Assembly (NCBI GenBank): GCA_000688775.2
Contig: CP007628.2
Span: 930,001 to 994,000, forward strand
Source of the DNA: Streptococcus sp. VT 162
GTDB taxonomy: Bacteria > Bacillota > Bacilli > Lactobacillales > Streptococcaceae
Length of the DNA stretch: 64,000 nt
Direction: 5' to 3'
The position numbers and the translations under genes were made by a program. Numbering within the stretch: the stretch's first letter is position 1; the number at the start of each line of letters is the position of its first letter. The notes beneath the pieces were generated by a model, which was given only the letters and a program-made list of their open reading frames with translations, was not told the origin of the DNA and did not search any database. Below, piece by piece: positions 44,007 through 52,987 of this stretch.

Positions 44007-45092
44007 CTATTCTGGGATTTGTTGGGTGATACAGTGAATATTGCCACCACCTAAAAGAATGTCTCTTGCTGGTATTCCTACGACCTTACGGTCTGGAAAA
44101 CACTTGCTGAGGATATCTAGGGCCACTTGGTCGTTTACATCCTCAAACTGGGGCACTAAGACAGACTTGTTGGCAATATAAAAATTGACATAGGAAGCTG
44201 CAAGACGTTCACCTGCATAACGCTCTTCTTCCCCTTCTTCGTAGATGTAGCCTGGCAAATCTTCTTCGGTTACAACTTGATGAAGCGCTGGGATTGGCAA
44301 TTTATGAATAGTGAAGGGACGCCCTTTTGCATCCGTTTCCTTCTCTAAAAGGGCAAGGTCAGCTGCAGACATGGCATACTGGGGATCGTTTTGATCATCT
44401 GTCCAAGCCAAGACAAGTTCTGCAGGACCAACGAAAGCGGCAACATTGTCAACGTGTTCATTGGTTTCGTCCTGATAAATACCATAAGGTAGCCAAATAA
44501 CTTTTTCAGCGCCAAGGCACTCTAATAAGGTGTTTTCAATTTGCTCTTTAGACAGGTGGGGATTGCGTCCAGGACTGAGTAAGCAACTTTCAGTCACAAG
44601 AATAGTCCCTTGACCATCGCTATGGATTGCCCCGCCTTCCAGTACAAAAGGTTTGGCATCGTAAACAGGCATTTGCAATGCCTCAGCAAAACGACTGGCT
44701 ACTTGGTCATCATCTTCATAATCTTGATAAAGACCATCGACAGCGCCACCCCATGCATTAAAAGACCAATCGACTGCCAACTTTTCTTTTTTATCATTGA
44801 TGAGAATGGTCGGCCCCGTATCACGCGCCCAGGCATCATTAGTAGGAATATCTAGATAAACAACCTTTTCTCCAAGATAGGATTGCGCTTCAGATAGATA
44901 ATCCTGCTCCACCAAAAGATAGACTCTTTCCCCTTCTGCTATGGTCTTGATAATCTGGCTAAATGCTCTTTTGGCAGCCTTTCCTTGGAAGGGCCATGAA
45001 CCTGGTCGAGTCGGCCATATCATGAGGGTACCATGATGGGGTTCGTACTCTGCTGGCATACGATAGCCTGCTTTTTTCGGAGTTTCTATCAT
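44007..45092 (-). CDS. aguA: Agmatine deiminase
   Basis: 361 residues. It converts agmatine to N-carbamoylputrescine. Family marks: [20 protein letters not shown], the NEHVDN histidine block and the nucleophile cysteine in [13 protein letters not shown] (about C354). The biosynthetic type, since it is linked to aguB rather than to a carbamate kinase and agmatine antiporter of the catabolic pathway. It overlaps nspC by 4 bases. Confidence 0.96.
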   Translation of the reverse strand: MIETPKKAGYRMPAEYEPHHGTLMIWPTRPGSWPFQGKAAKRAFSQIIKTIAEGERVYLLVEQDYLSEAQSYLGEKVVYLDIPTNDAWARDTGPTILINDKKEKLAVDWSFNAWGGAVDGLYQDYEDDDQVASRFAEALQMPVYDAKPFVLEGGAIHSDGQGTILVTESCLLSPGRNPHLSKEQIENTLLECLGAEKVIWLPYGIYQDETNEHVDNVAAFVGPAELVLAWTDDQNDPQYAMSAADLALLEKETDAKGRPFTIHKLPIPALHQVVTEEDLPGYIYEEGEEERYAGERLAASYVNFYIANKSVLVPQFEDVNDQVALDILSKCFPDRKVVGIPARDILLGGGNIHCITQQIPE

Positions 45093-46216
45093 GATAATCT
45101 CCCTTTAAAGTCTTGATAGCCAAAGGCTTTGACTAAGCTGCAGTCTCCCTGCTCGTCCATAAGATAGAGACTTGGCAAGCCAATACCGTTAAAAGTATTA
45201 TTTTTGACAAAGGAATAAATAGCCATGTCTTCGAAATAGAGTCTGTCACCAATTTCAACTGGATTTTCAAAACTATAATCACCAATCACATCACCCGTCA
45301 GGCAGGTATTAGAAGAAAGTCTATAGGTATGGGCTTTTTCTCGCGCCTCAAAGCCGTTTCTCAAAGGTGGTCGATAGGGCATCTCAAGTACATCTGGCAT
45401 ATGGCAGGTTGCAGAGGCATCTAAAACCAAAATATCCATACCGTTTTCTACAATATCCAATACTTCAGTAGCTAGATAACCCGCATTGAGCGCAATAGCT
45501 TCACCCGGCTCGATATAGACTTCAAGGTTGTAAGTTTCTCGGATACGCTTGATTTCTGAAATCAGTAAATCCACATCGTAGTCTTCTCTGGTGATGTGGT
45601 GTCCGCCCCCCATATTGAGCCATTTAACTTGATGCAAATAGGGTCCAAACTGTTCTTCTACAGCTTTCAAAGTTGTCTCTAAATCATCTGCTCCCTGCTC
45701 ACAAAGTGTGTGAAAATGAAGCCCATCCACCAAGTCCAGCAAATCACTCGGTATCTTGTTTAAAGTAACTCCAAACCGAGATCCCGGAGCACAAGGGTCA
45801 TAGAGCGCGTGATCTCCTTGAGTTGAACACTGAGGGTTGAGGCGCAAACCGACACTGATACCAGCCTCTCGGCAACGAGCACCATGTTTACGCAACTGTC
45901 TCTCCGAGTTGAAGACGATATGGTCCGTTATCTCCAGCAATTCCTCCAAGTCTGCATCCTTGAAAGCAGGTGCAAAGACATGGACTTCCCCCGGAAACTC
46001 TTCTCTAGCTAACTTAACTTCATAGAGACCACTTGCAGTTGTACCAGAAAGATACTGGCTAATCAAGGGATAGGTTTTGTAGAGAGAATAAGCCTTCTGG
46101 GCAAGCAAAACCTTGCAAGCAGATTCTTCTTGTACATATTGTAAAACGCGACAGTTGGCTTCCAACTTTGCCAAGTCAATGACGTAAGCTGGTGTTGGTA
46201 CTTGTTCTAGCTTCAT
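45089..46216 (-). CDS. nspC: Carboxynorspermidine/carboxyspermidine decarboxylase
   Basis: 375 residues of the alanine-racemase-fold PLP decarboxylases. The PLP lysine is in [11 protein letters not shown] (about K41); the C-terminal catalytic block is [12 protein letters not shown]. It decarboxylates carboxyspermidine to spermidine (or the nor-form). Gene overlaps with both neighbours (aguA by 4 bases, the dehydrogenase by 1) show tight coupling. Confidence 0.92.
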   Translation of the reverse strand: MKLEQVPTPAYVIDLAKLEANCRVLQYVQEESACKVLLAQKAYSLYKTYPLISQYLSGTTASGLYEVKLAREEFPGEVHVFAPAFKDADLEELLEITDHIVFNSERQLRKHGARCREAGISVGLRLNPQCSTQGDHALYDPCAPGSRFGVTLNKIPSDLLDLVDGLHFHTLCEQGADDLETTLKAVEEQFGPYLHQVKWLNMGGGHHITREDYDVDLLISEIKRIRETYNLEVYIEPGEAIALNAGYLATEVLDIVENGMDILVLDASATCHMPDVLEMPYRPPLRNGFEAREKAHTYRLSSNTCLTGDVIGDYSFENPVEIGDRLYFEDMAIYSFVKNNTFNGIGLPSLYLMDEQGDCSLVKAFGYQDFKGRLS

Positions 46217-47475
46217 TAGTCCACCATTTGTGGATTTTCAACCACAACCCAAGGCAAACCGTACTCATTCAAAGCTTCCATGAATGGATCTGGATCCAAT
46301 TCTTCAAGGTTGTAAACTCCAGGTTGTTTCCAAGTACCATTCATAACTAATTTTGTTCCAATCATAGCTGGAACTCCAGTCGTGTAAGAAATAGCTTGGG
46401 AGCCAACCTCAGCGTAACATTCCTGATGGTCGCAAACATTGTAGATGTAGATGGTTTTTTCAACACCATCTTTGACACCTGTAAAGATACATCCAATATT
46501 TGTTTTTCCAACTGTGCGTGGGCCAAGGCTGGCAGGATCTGGAAGCAAGGCTTTTAAGAATTGAATCGGTACAATGTCTTGTCCATTAAAGTTAATAGCA
46601 TCCGTACGAAGGAGACCAACGTTTTCCAAGCATTTCATATGCGTTAGATAAGATTGACCAAAAGTCATAAAGAAACGAATACGTTTAACTCCTGGAATGT
46701 TCTTAGCCAAAGATTCGATTTCTTCATGGTGAAGGAGATACATGTCTTTTTGCCCAACTTGAGGAAAATCATACTCACGCTTGATAGACATAGCTTCGAC
46801 TTCAACCCATTTTCCATATTCCCAGTAAGAACCTGGTGCAGAAACCTCACGTAGATTGATTTCCGGGTTAAAGTTTGTCGCAAATGGATAACCGTGGTCA
46901 CCACCATTACAGTCTAAAATATCGATATAGTGGATTTCATCAAAATAATGTTTGAGAGCATAGGCTGAAAAGACACTAGTCACACCTGGATCAAAACCAG
47001 AACCAAGAAGAGCGGTCAAGCCTGCTTCTTTGAATTTATCTTGGTAAGCCCATTGCCATGAGTAATCAAAGTAGGCTGTAAAACCAAGTTCCTTACAACG
47101 TTTCTCATAAATAGCACGCCACTCAGGATCTTCTGTATCCTCTGCCTCGTAGTTGGCAGTATCGATATAGTGCACACCTGTCGCCAAACAAGCATCCATG
47201 ATGGTCAAGTCTTGGTATGGTAAAGCTACGTTCAAAACAGCTTCTGGCTTGTAGCTTTCGATCAGGGCAATCACTTCTTCTACCTTGTCAGCATCAAGAG
47301 CAGCAGTTTCAATCTTTGTATTCGTTTTGCCTTCTAATTTAGCCTTCAAGTCATCACATTTTGACTTGGTACGGCTAGCAATCATAATATCTGTAAAGGT
47401 TTCGCTATCTTGACAAATCTTTGAAATAGCAACTTGGGCAACGCCCCCACATCCAATAACTAATAAACGACTCAT
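46216..47475 (-). CDS. Carboxynorspermidine/carboxyspermidine dehydrogenase (saccharopine dehydrogenase fold)
   Basis: 419 residues. N-terminal Rossmann motif LVIGCGGVAQVAISKIC binds NADPH. The rest fits the saccharopine-dehydrogenase-like family, including CDHQECYAEVGSQAISYTTG. Often annotated as saccharopine dehydrogenase, but beside nspC it is expected to condense putrescine with aspartate semialdehyde to carboxyspermidine. It overlaps speE by 4 bases and nspC by 1. Confidence 0.9.
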   Translation of the reverse strand: MSRLLVIGCGGVAQVAISKICQDSETFTDIMIASRTKSKCDDLKAKLEGKTNTKIETAALDADKVEEVIALIESYKPEAVLNVALPYQDLTIMDACLATGVHYIDTANYEAEDTEDPEWRAIYEKRCKELGFTAYFDYSWQWAYQDKFKEAGLTALLGSGFDPGVTSVFSAYALKHYFDEIHYIDILDCNGGDHGYPFATNFNPEINLREVSAPGSYWEYGKWVEVEAMSIKREYDFPQVGQKDMYLLHHEEIESLAKNIPGVKRIRFFMTFGQSYLTHMKCLENVGLLRTDAINFNGQDIVPIQFLKALLPDPASLGPRTVGKTNIGCIFTGVKDGVEKTIYIYNVCDHQECYAEVGSQAISYTTGVPAMIGTKLVMNGTWKQPGVYNLEELDPDPFMEALNEYGLPWVVVENPQMVD

Positions 47476-48332
47476 TTTTTTCCTTCCTCTTCTTCTAAAA
47501 TGTCCTCAACATACTTGGGCAACATGAAGGCTCCCACATGTAAGTTTGCAGTGTAATATTCCGTGAAAAGCTGGCGTTTTTTCCAGCCTTCCTTGTCAAA
47601 ATCTTTGATAGGGTGGTATTTTTTCGATGCAAATCCAAACAACCAATAGCCAGCTGGGCTGGTCGGGATGTGCGCCTGATAGACCCGACTGATTGGAAAG
47701 GCTTGATTGACCTTGCGGTGCATGCTTCGGCAAGCTGACTCATCTTCGTCAAAAAAAGGACTCCCATGCTGATAAATCATGATACCGTCTTCTTTGAGAG
47801 CACGGTAACTATTGCCATAAAATTCCTTGGTAAATAGTCCTTCCGTATGTCCAAATGGATCTGTCGCATCGTTAATGATAATATCATAGTCATCTTCGCA
47901 GTTTCGCAAAAAGCGTAGGCCGTTTTGATAGTAAATGGTAACACGAGGATCATCTAGCCCTGCAGCAAAGTCTGGGAAATACTCACGACAGACCTCAACC
48001 AACATCTCATCCGGTTCCACAATATCGATTTGCTCCAGTTCAGGATAGAGGGTTAATACTTGAGCAACACCACCGTCACCACCCCCAATAACCAATACTT
48101 TCTTTGGATTGGGATGCACAGCCATGGGTACGTGGACCGTCATTTCATTGTAGACAAAGTCATCTGCATCTGAAAACAAGACATGCCCATTTAAGACCAG
48201 TATTTTCCCAAAAGCTGGCGTATCCAAGACTTCGATATCCTGCCATTCACTTTTACCAGCGTAGAGTTGCTTGGCTGTTCTCAGGGACAATTTCACATCT
48301 GGAGTATGAACTTCAGAAAACCATAAATCCAT
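47472..48332 (-). CDS. speE: Spermidine synthase
   Basis: 286 residues with the aminopropyltransferase fold: N-terminal beta domain, then VLVIGGGDGGVAQ (cofactor loop), DIVEPDEMLVEVC and NDATDPFGHTEGLF. It transfers aminopropyl from decarboxylated S-adenosylmethionine to putrescine. The enzyme making that donor (SpeD) is not in this window, whereas a second, donor-free route (the dehydrogenase and NspC) is in the same operon. Confidence 0.92.
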   Translation of the reverse strand: MDLWFSEVHTPDVKLSLRTAKQLYAGKSEWQDIEVLDTPAFGKILVLNGHVLFSDADDFVYNEMTVHVPMAVHPNPKKVLVIGGGDGGVAQVLTLYPELEQIDIVEPDEMLVEVCREYFPDFAAGLDDPRVTIYYQNGLRFLRNCEDDYDIIINDATDPFGHTEGLFTKEFYGNSYRALKEDGIMIYQHGSPFFDEDESACRSMHRKVNQAFPISRVYQAHIPTSPAGYWLFGFASKKYHPIKDFDKEGWKKRQLFTEYYTANLHVGAFMLPKYVEDILEEEEGKK

Positions 48333-49808
48333 CTAGTTCTCCTTTCTCTTAATGACATTGATGTGATTGACCTCTGGATCTTCCGTCCCTTGGAGGGAGC
48401 AACCACGTTCTTTGGCAAATAGTATATAATCCACAATCTCTCGTGTAATCCGTTCACCTGGTGCTAGGATTGGGATGCCTGGAGGATAGCACATGACAAA
48501 TTCCCCACAGACATGTCCAACAGATTCATCCAAGGTGAAACTTCTTCTCTCTGAATAAAAGGCTTCCTGAGGAGACAGCACTAACTCGGGCTGGATATAT
48601 TCTCCAGCAATCAAATCTTTTCCATCTCTTGAGTAGAGTCTCTTGATATCCGCCAAAGCACCGACCAAACGTTCGATGTCTTGGATGCGGTCACCAATCG
48701 AAATATAAGCTAAGATATTCCCAATATCACCAAATTCGATCTGAATGTCGTATTCGTCTCGCAGGAGGTCATAAACTTCGATACCTGTTAAGCCAATACC
48801 CTGAGTGTAAACGGACAGCTTGGTCACGTCAAAATCACAAACAGACACACCGTCTATGAGCTCTTTTGAGTAGGCATAATAACCACCGATAGCATTGATT
48901 TCACGACGAGCATACTCAGATAGTTCAATGACTTTCTCAAAAGACTCTTTGCCACGAAGGGCTAAGTTGCGACGAGAAATATCCAAACTAGACATAAGTA
49001 GGTAAGAGGCAGATGTAGACTGGGTCAGGTTAATGATCTGACGAACGTACTCAGGATTCATCTGCTCCCCGATAAGAAGGATGGAGCTCTGGGTCAAACT
49101 CCCACCAGACTTATGCATAGAGACCGCCGCCATATCAGCGCCAGCATCCATAGCAGACAGCGGCAATTTATCTGTAAAATGCAAATGCGCTCCATGGGCT
49201 TCATCCACTAAAACCATCATGCCAGCTTCGTGAGCCATTTCCGTTAAACCCTTGAGGTCTGAACAAATCCCATAGTAAGTAGGATTGTTGATTAGGATAG
49301 CTTTAGCATCTGGATGATCCTTTATAGCTTGAGCCACACGGTCATTTTCAAGTCCTAATGCGATGCCGATTTTGGGATCTACACTCATCTCGATATAGAT
49401 GGGAATGGCTCCACATAGAACCAACGCATTGATAGCAGATTTATGGACATTTCGTGGCAGAATAATCTTATCTCCTGCCTTACAAGTCGAAAGAATCATA
49501 GTTTGAACTGATGAGGTTGTTCCCCCAATCATGAGAAAGGCATGGGCTGCTCCAAAAGCATTCGCAGCCAGCTCCTCTGCATCCCGAATAATCGAAATGG
49601 GATGACCAAGATTATCTAAGGGCTTCATCGAATTAACATCGATACCAACGCATTTTTCTCCTAACAGTTCGACAAGTTCCGGATTTCCTCGCCCACGCTT
49701 GTGACCTGGCACATCAAAGGGAACAATCCTTTTCTTGCGTAGTTTGACCAAGGCCTCGTAAATTGGGGCTTGGTTTTGATCTAACTTCTTCAAGACATAC
49801 TCCTTCAC
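48333..49808 (-). CDS. speA: Arginine decarboxylase (Orn/Lys/Arg decarboxylase fold I)
   Basis: 491 residues, the short form without the N-terminal wing. PLP lysine K233 in VSMHKSGGSLTQ; VDEAHGAHLHF supplies the cofactor aspartate and histidine; C-terminal domain (about 380-491) has the CYPPGIPILAPGE motif. Often named lysine decarboxylase, but the agmatine enzymes in the same operon and published work on the pneumococcal homologue point to arginine decarboxylation to agmatine. First gene of the six-gene polyamine operon, preceded by a structured leader region and terminator. Confidence 0.92.
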   Translation of the reverse strand: MKEYVLKKLDQNQAPIYEALVKLRKKRIVPFDVPGHKRGRGNPELVELLGEKCVGIDVNSMKPLDNLGHPISIIRDAEELAANAFGAAHAFLMIGGTTSSVQTMILSTCKAGDKIILPRNVHKSAINALVLCGAIPIYIEMSVDPKIGIALGLENDRVAQAIKDHPDAKAILINNPTYYGICSDLKGLTEMAHEAGMMVLVDEAHGAHLHFTDKLPLSAMDAGADMAAVSMHKSGGSLTQSSILLIGEQMNPEYVRQIINLTQSTSASYLLMSSLDISRRNLALRGKESFEKVIELSEYARREINAIGGYYAYSKELIDGVSVCDFDVTKLSVYTQGIGLTGIEVYDLLRDEYDIQIEFGDIGNILAYISIGDRIQDIERLVGALADIKRLYSRDGKDLIAGEYIQPELVLSPQEAFYSERRSFTLDESVGHVCGEFVMCYPPGIPILAPGERITREIVDYILFAKERGCSLQGTEDPEVNHINVIKRKEN

Positions 49809-49857
49809 CGTATTTTTAGCACCTCAAGAAGATAAAGGCGACTAAAGGTTGACTTAT

Positions 49858-49885
49858 GAAAAAAGAGCAGGTTTTCACCTGCTCT
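49858..49885 (-). terminator. Intrinsic terminator 50 bases before speA
   Basis: On the - strand AGAGCAGGT (49885-49877), loop GAAA, ACCTGCTCT (49872-49864), then TTTTTT. A strong terminator inside the speA leader, either ending a separate small RNA or acting as an attenuator. Confidence 0.85.
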
Positions 49886-50187
49886 GCAATCTTCTGACGT
49901 GTTTATTTTGGTTTCTGTTGAGTATGTCTGTTCCTGATGTTTCCTAACTCTCTAGTAGCAAATATTACGTACTTTATTGATCGTTTCACAAGATGACGTG
50001 TGCTTTCACCACACTAAAAATTTATGAATTAGGACAAGCGTCCTAACATCAACTTATAAAAGTAGGCTTTTAACCCTATCAATAATGTGGCTTTTCAACC
50101 ACGCTTCGGCATTCAACCCTGCCTGTCCGTAGGCATTTTTTTCTCGGGTTTATATTTGCTAGAAAACATCTTCTCATTTTCTAAGCC
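49858..50187 (-). ncRNA. Structured leader or small RNA upstream of speA
   Basis: Bounded by a near-consensus promoter (50193-50221) and the terminator at 49858-49885, giving a transcript of about 330 nt. On the - strand it shows consecutive hairpins: TGCCT/AGGCA (50120-50135), GTGG/CCAC (50087-50102), TAGG/CCTA (50063-50078), TTAGGAC/GTCCTAA (50029-50046) and GTGTG/CACAC (49998-50014). Three of them share a GGTT-A-A-A-AGCC-like core. Two tiny frames (MPTDRQG and MPKRG) follow each other as TGA-ATG but lack clear ribosome sites. I do not recognise a known riboswitch or T-box. The remaining part to 50416 is AT-rich with no feature seen. Confidence 0.6.
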
Positions 50188-50192
50188 TTATA

Positions 50193-50221
50193 ACTATATC
50201 ATGTTTATAAGAGCTTGTAAA
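50193..50221 (-). promoter_or_regulatory. Promoter of the speA leader/small RNA
   Basis: On the - strand TTTACA (50221-50216), 17-base spacer, TATAGT (50198-50193). Transcription would start near 50187. Confidence 0.75.
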
Positions 50222-50416
50222 GTGTTTTGTGAAACTTTTTTAAAGAATTCCATTTTTTGTTCGTGAAATATTATTCAATGACAAAAAGAAATCGCTTTAA
50301 AACGTCAAAGAAGTAAGAAAAAAAGAAACTACAACCATTAGATATTTTAATAATCTTAAAGTATGACTTGATATTGAAAATCAATTCTTTTCATCAGATT
50401 TTATACATATTTCCAG

Positions 50417-50971
50417 CTAGGAAGTGGGAATCAACTGCTCCAATTCTACTTTTGAAAGCTGTCCTTGATTGTAAAGTTTTCTAAGTAAGTCCTCATCTAC
50501 GGTAATTGAATAGTAATCCGTCACAAACTCATGAAATTTCTCAAAACTGACAAAGATATAGGATAACAACCATTCGCCACCATCCTGATCTTGGTAGGTA
50601 TTTTGATGTTCTTGACCGTCATACCAGATAAAAAAGGTTGTTTCATCTTTTTGCTCTTCTGAGTAAAGGTTTTGATACTTTTCATCCAGTCCTTTATAAA
50701 AACCATCAATGACGTCTTGATTCCACTCGTCAGCAGCAAATTGGCTCAAACTACTTTCATGATCAAAGCCTTTTATAAGGATTATTTTATCAGTAAAGAG
50801 CACATCTAGAGAATCACCAGAACCGTTGTCGATAAGGTAACGAACCCCATAGCTTTCCTCAGCTTTAACAATCAATCGAAGCCAGGTCTCATTTGGATCT
50901 GTTCGATACTCATCAATGACAAGTAAGGCATCTAAACGTGTCTTGGCATTTTCCCATTCAATTCTTCCCAT
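50417..50971 (-). CDS. Acidic cytosolic protein, unknown function
   Basis: 184 residues, acidic, no signal or membrane segment. Tryptophan/aspartate-rich blocks (TFFIWYDGQEHQN and DGGEWLLSYIFVSFE) and a short C-terminal helical part. The size, charge and aromatic content resemble small immunity-type proteins, but no named family was recognised. It is followed by a YfbM-like gene and other accessory genes. Confidence 0.6.
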   Translation of the reverse strand: MGRIEWENAKTRLDALLVIDEYRTDPNETWLRLIVKAEESYGVRYLIDNGSGDSLDVLFTDKIILIKGFDHESSLSQFAADEWNQDVIDGFYKGLDEKYQNLYSEEQKDETTFFIWYDGQEHQNTYQDQDGGEWLLSYIFVSFEKFHEFVTDYYSITVDEDLLRKLYNQGQLSKVELEQLIPTS

Positions 50972-51149
50972 CTCTTTAGTCCTCCATCTTAAAGCTTAAA
51001 ATCTATTATGCTTACAAATTCTATAACGAATTTCTATCTATTTCGTCCGGCTATACTGTGGAATATTTTCTTCACTAGATAAATCATCAGGTGTTTGATT
51101 TTCTAGATGTACATTCATCACGCACCTGACTAGCAGTTTGTAAAAGTAG

Positions 51150-51656
51150 TTAACAAATAGTCACTAAGACATTCCCCTTGAGAGTTAAGATTTTCTTATA
51201 AAAGTCCTTCATTTTTACAAAGCAGGTTCGAATGTCATCCTTGATTTCTTCCTCTTCATCAAGATAATCCCAAATATCGGGATACAAATCTGCCTTCTTG
51301 CATGCTTCCATGCTAAAGTTAGCTAGAGCCCTATCCATGTCAAAATTCTCTAATGCTTGAACAATCTCAGCTATCTTTGAGTGTTCAGTATAGGCTATAT
51401 ACTCCGATACATTTTCTAAAGGAGTCACTCCCAAGACAGCTTCTCTCAAGGGGTCGTCATCCATAAATTCTGAACTACTAAAGCCTGTCATAACAAAGAG
51501 TAAGGCATCCCACATTTTGTCAATATCTATCAACGTATCATTTCCCTCAGGATAATCCTCTACCAAGTCAAGCAAATCCTCTTCCTGACAAGAATACCGC
51601 TTTATTTGGCTTAATTTATTGTCAGATAGATATTGATAATTAGCAATCATTCCCAT
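51150..51656 (-). CDS. DUF1877 (YfbM-family) protein
   Basis: 168 residues. The start MGMIANYQYLSDNKLSQI, central DIDKMWDALLFVMTGF and LGVTPLENVSEYIAYTEHSKIAEI match the YfbM/DUF1877 family, whose members begin MGM and are found in many accessory and toxin-immunity regions. Function unknown. It is cytosolic, with a strong ribosome site (TAGGAGGAAAC) before the ATG. Confidence 0.85.
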   Translation of the reverse strand: MGMIANYQYLSDNKLSQIKRYSCQEEDLLDLVEDYPEGNDTLIDIDKMWDALLFVMTGFSSSEFMDDDPLREAVLGVTPLENVSEYIAYTEHSKIAEIVQALENFDMDRALANFSMEACKKADLYPDIWDYLDEEEEIKDDIRTCFVKMKDFYKKILTLKGNVLVTIC

Positions 51657-51751
51657 AATGTTTCCTCCTATAGGTTCCTTAGGATAGTACTGATGTTACC
51701 AGTTCCCTTTCTTGAAAAGGCAAGAAATCTACTGTTTTTGGATACTCCTCC

Positions 51752-51934
51752 TTATTTCTCATTCTCATTTTCTGTCACTTCCCAGACTTCTGACTGATAA
51801 CCCTCACCATCTATATCATAGCGCTGAGTATAACCTAAAAATCGCTCTTTATTATTTGCCTTACGAGGCTTGAGAATGTTTACAGCCCAGACTCCGATAA
51901 GAATGAGAACTAAAAGCGCTATTACTTTCTCCAT
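51752..51934 (-). CDS. Small single-pass membrane protein
   Basis: 60 residues: hydrophobic segment about 4-20 (VIALLVLILIGVWAVNIL), basic stop-transfer RKANNKER, then a charged acidic tail. Start has AAAGGAGAAGTAAT ahead. It lies 21 bases after the DUF4300 lipoprotein gene, so is probably co-transcribed. No family recognised. Confidence 0.6.
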   Translation of the reverse strand: MEKVIALLVLILIGVWAVNILKPRKANNKERFLGYTQRYDIDGEGYQSEVWEVTENENEK

Positions 51935-51955
51935 ATTACTTCTCCTTTGCCTATC

Positions 51956-52831
51956 TTAATAACCTTCAACCCACTTTTCATTATCCATGATAAAAGGCTT
52001 AGCTAATCCGTCACCAGTGTAATCCGCATACTTTGTAGCTAAATACTTGTAACAATCTTCCTTGCTCTCAAACTTAATAGCTTGATAAGGCTCTTCAAAA
52101 GTCAGTTTCTCTACAAATAAGAAACCCTCCTCAGCTGGCACTAAAACACCAACGTGCCCTACAAAAAGATACTCCCCATCCAAATTATCATGCAACACAA
52201 CAGACAACATTCGAGCTTTATCATTGAATTGAAACTGGGAAAAGAATTTCTCCATCTTCTGCGCGTGAACTTTTACATCCGTCGTTGCTTCCGTCTCCAC
52301 CCTAGAAAATAGAATATCAAACTCTTCCTTATCTTTCGAATCAAATACTTTTCCCTTATCGATAGCATCGTTATCCACAAAAAGCAGCTGATCATTCTTT
52401 TCAAGTTTTGGAATTGTGACCGAATTTTTCAAGAGCGCATAGCTATTGATGCGGCAGTTGGTCCCGACAAAGTCACCCTTTTTTTGATTCCAGAGGTTGC
52501 TGATTTTCTCTACGTCGTATTCTGTCTTCGTAAAGGAGGCAAAATCCCCACTTAAGCCAGTAGAACCGACAGTCGCATTATAGTCTGTGACAAGATTGAA
52601 AAATGCATCAACACTATTTGGGTCCAAGTGAGCTGATAAGAGAGATTTGACCTCTTCGGTACTGACCTGATTATTCAGATTTGTATATGAAGCCGTCCAA
52701 GGAACTTTATCCGAACTGGTCTGTGTCTGGTTTGCAGCTTCAGTGCTCGTATTATTTTGCTGACAAGCAGCCAATCCAAGAAATAAGGGCAAACACAATC
52801 CCAAGGCTACTACTTTTCTCGTTCGTTTCAT
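51956..52831 (-). CDS. DUF4300 lipoprotein
   Basis: 291 residues with a lipoprotein signal (basic MKRTRKV, hydrophobic core, lipobox LAAC with C23) and a Ser/Thr/Asn linker. The body fits DUF4300: NLNNQVSTEEVKSLLSAHL, GTNCRINSYAL, then a long alpha-beta region. It is surface-anchored in the membrane. Members are common in streptococci and other gut/oral Firmicutes; function unknown. The conserved G-x-N-C-R-I-N-x-Y cysteine suggests an active or binding site. Confidence 0.8.
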   Translation of the reverse strand: MKRTRKVVALGLCLPLFLGLAACQQNNTSTEAANQTQTSSDKVPWTASYTNLNNQVSTEEVKSLLSAHLDPNSVDAFFNLVTDYNATVGSTGLSGDFASFTKTEYDVEKISNLWNQKKGDFVGTNCRINSYALLKNSVTIPKLEKNDQLLFVDNDAIDKGKVFDSKDKEEFDILFSRVETEATTDVKVHAQKMEKFFSQFQFNDKARMLSVVLHDNLDGEYLFVGHVGVLVPAEEGFLFVEKLTFEEPYQAIKFESKEDCYKYLATKYADYTGDGLAKPFIMDNEKWVEGY

Positions 52832-52936
52832 GAAACGCTCCTTCTAGAGTACAAGTCTCTTTTTCATTTTAAACAGTATTCATTAATCATGCAGCTAGTA
52901 ATCGTTGACTTAGCTATATTATACTACATAAGTCAA

Positions 52937-52976
52937 AAAAAGACTGCACGAATCACCCATTCATTACAGTCTTTTT
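52937..52976 (-). terminator. Terminator of the neopullulanase gene
   Basis: AAAAAGACTG (52937-52946) pairs with CAGTCTTTTT (52967-52976) across a 20-base loop, just past the end of the - strand gene. Confidence 0.65.
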
Positions 52977-52987
52977 AATCATATTAT

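Noticed and set aside
46216..47475. Lysine-pathway saccharopine dehydrogenase
   Set aside because: The gene overlaps nspC and speE in a polyamine operon, and the carboxyspermidine dehydrogenase role explains the context better.
49858..50187. T-box, lysine riboswitch, tmRNA, RNase P RNA or 6S RNA as identity of the speA leader
   Set aside because: None of the signature sequences I know for these RNAs could be found; the region is reported as an unidentified structured RNA.
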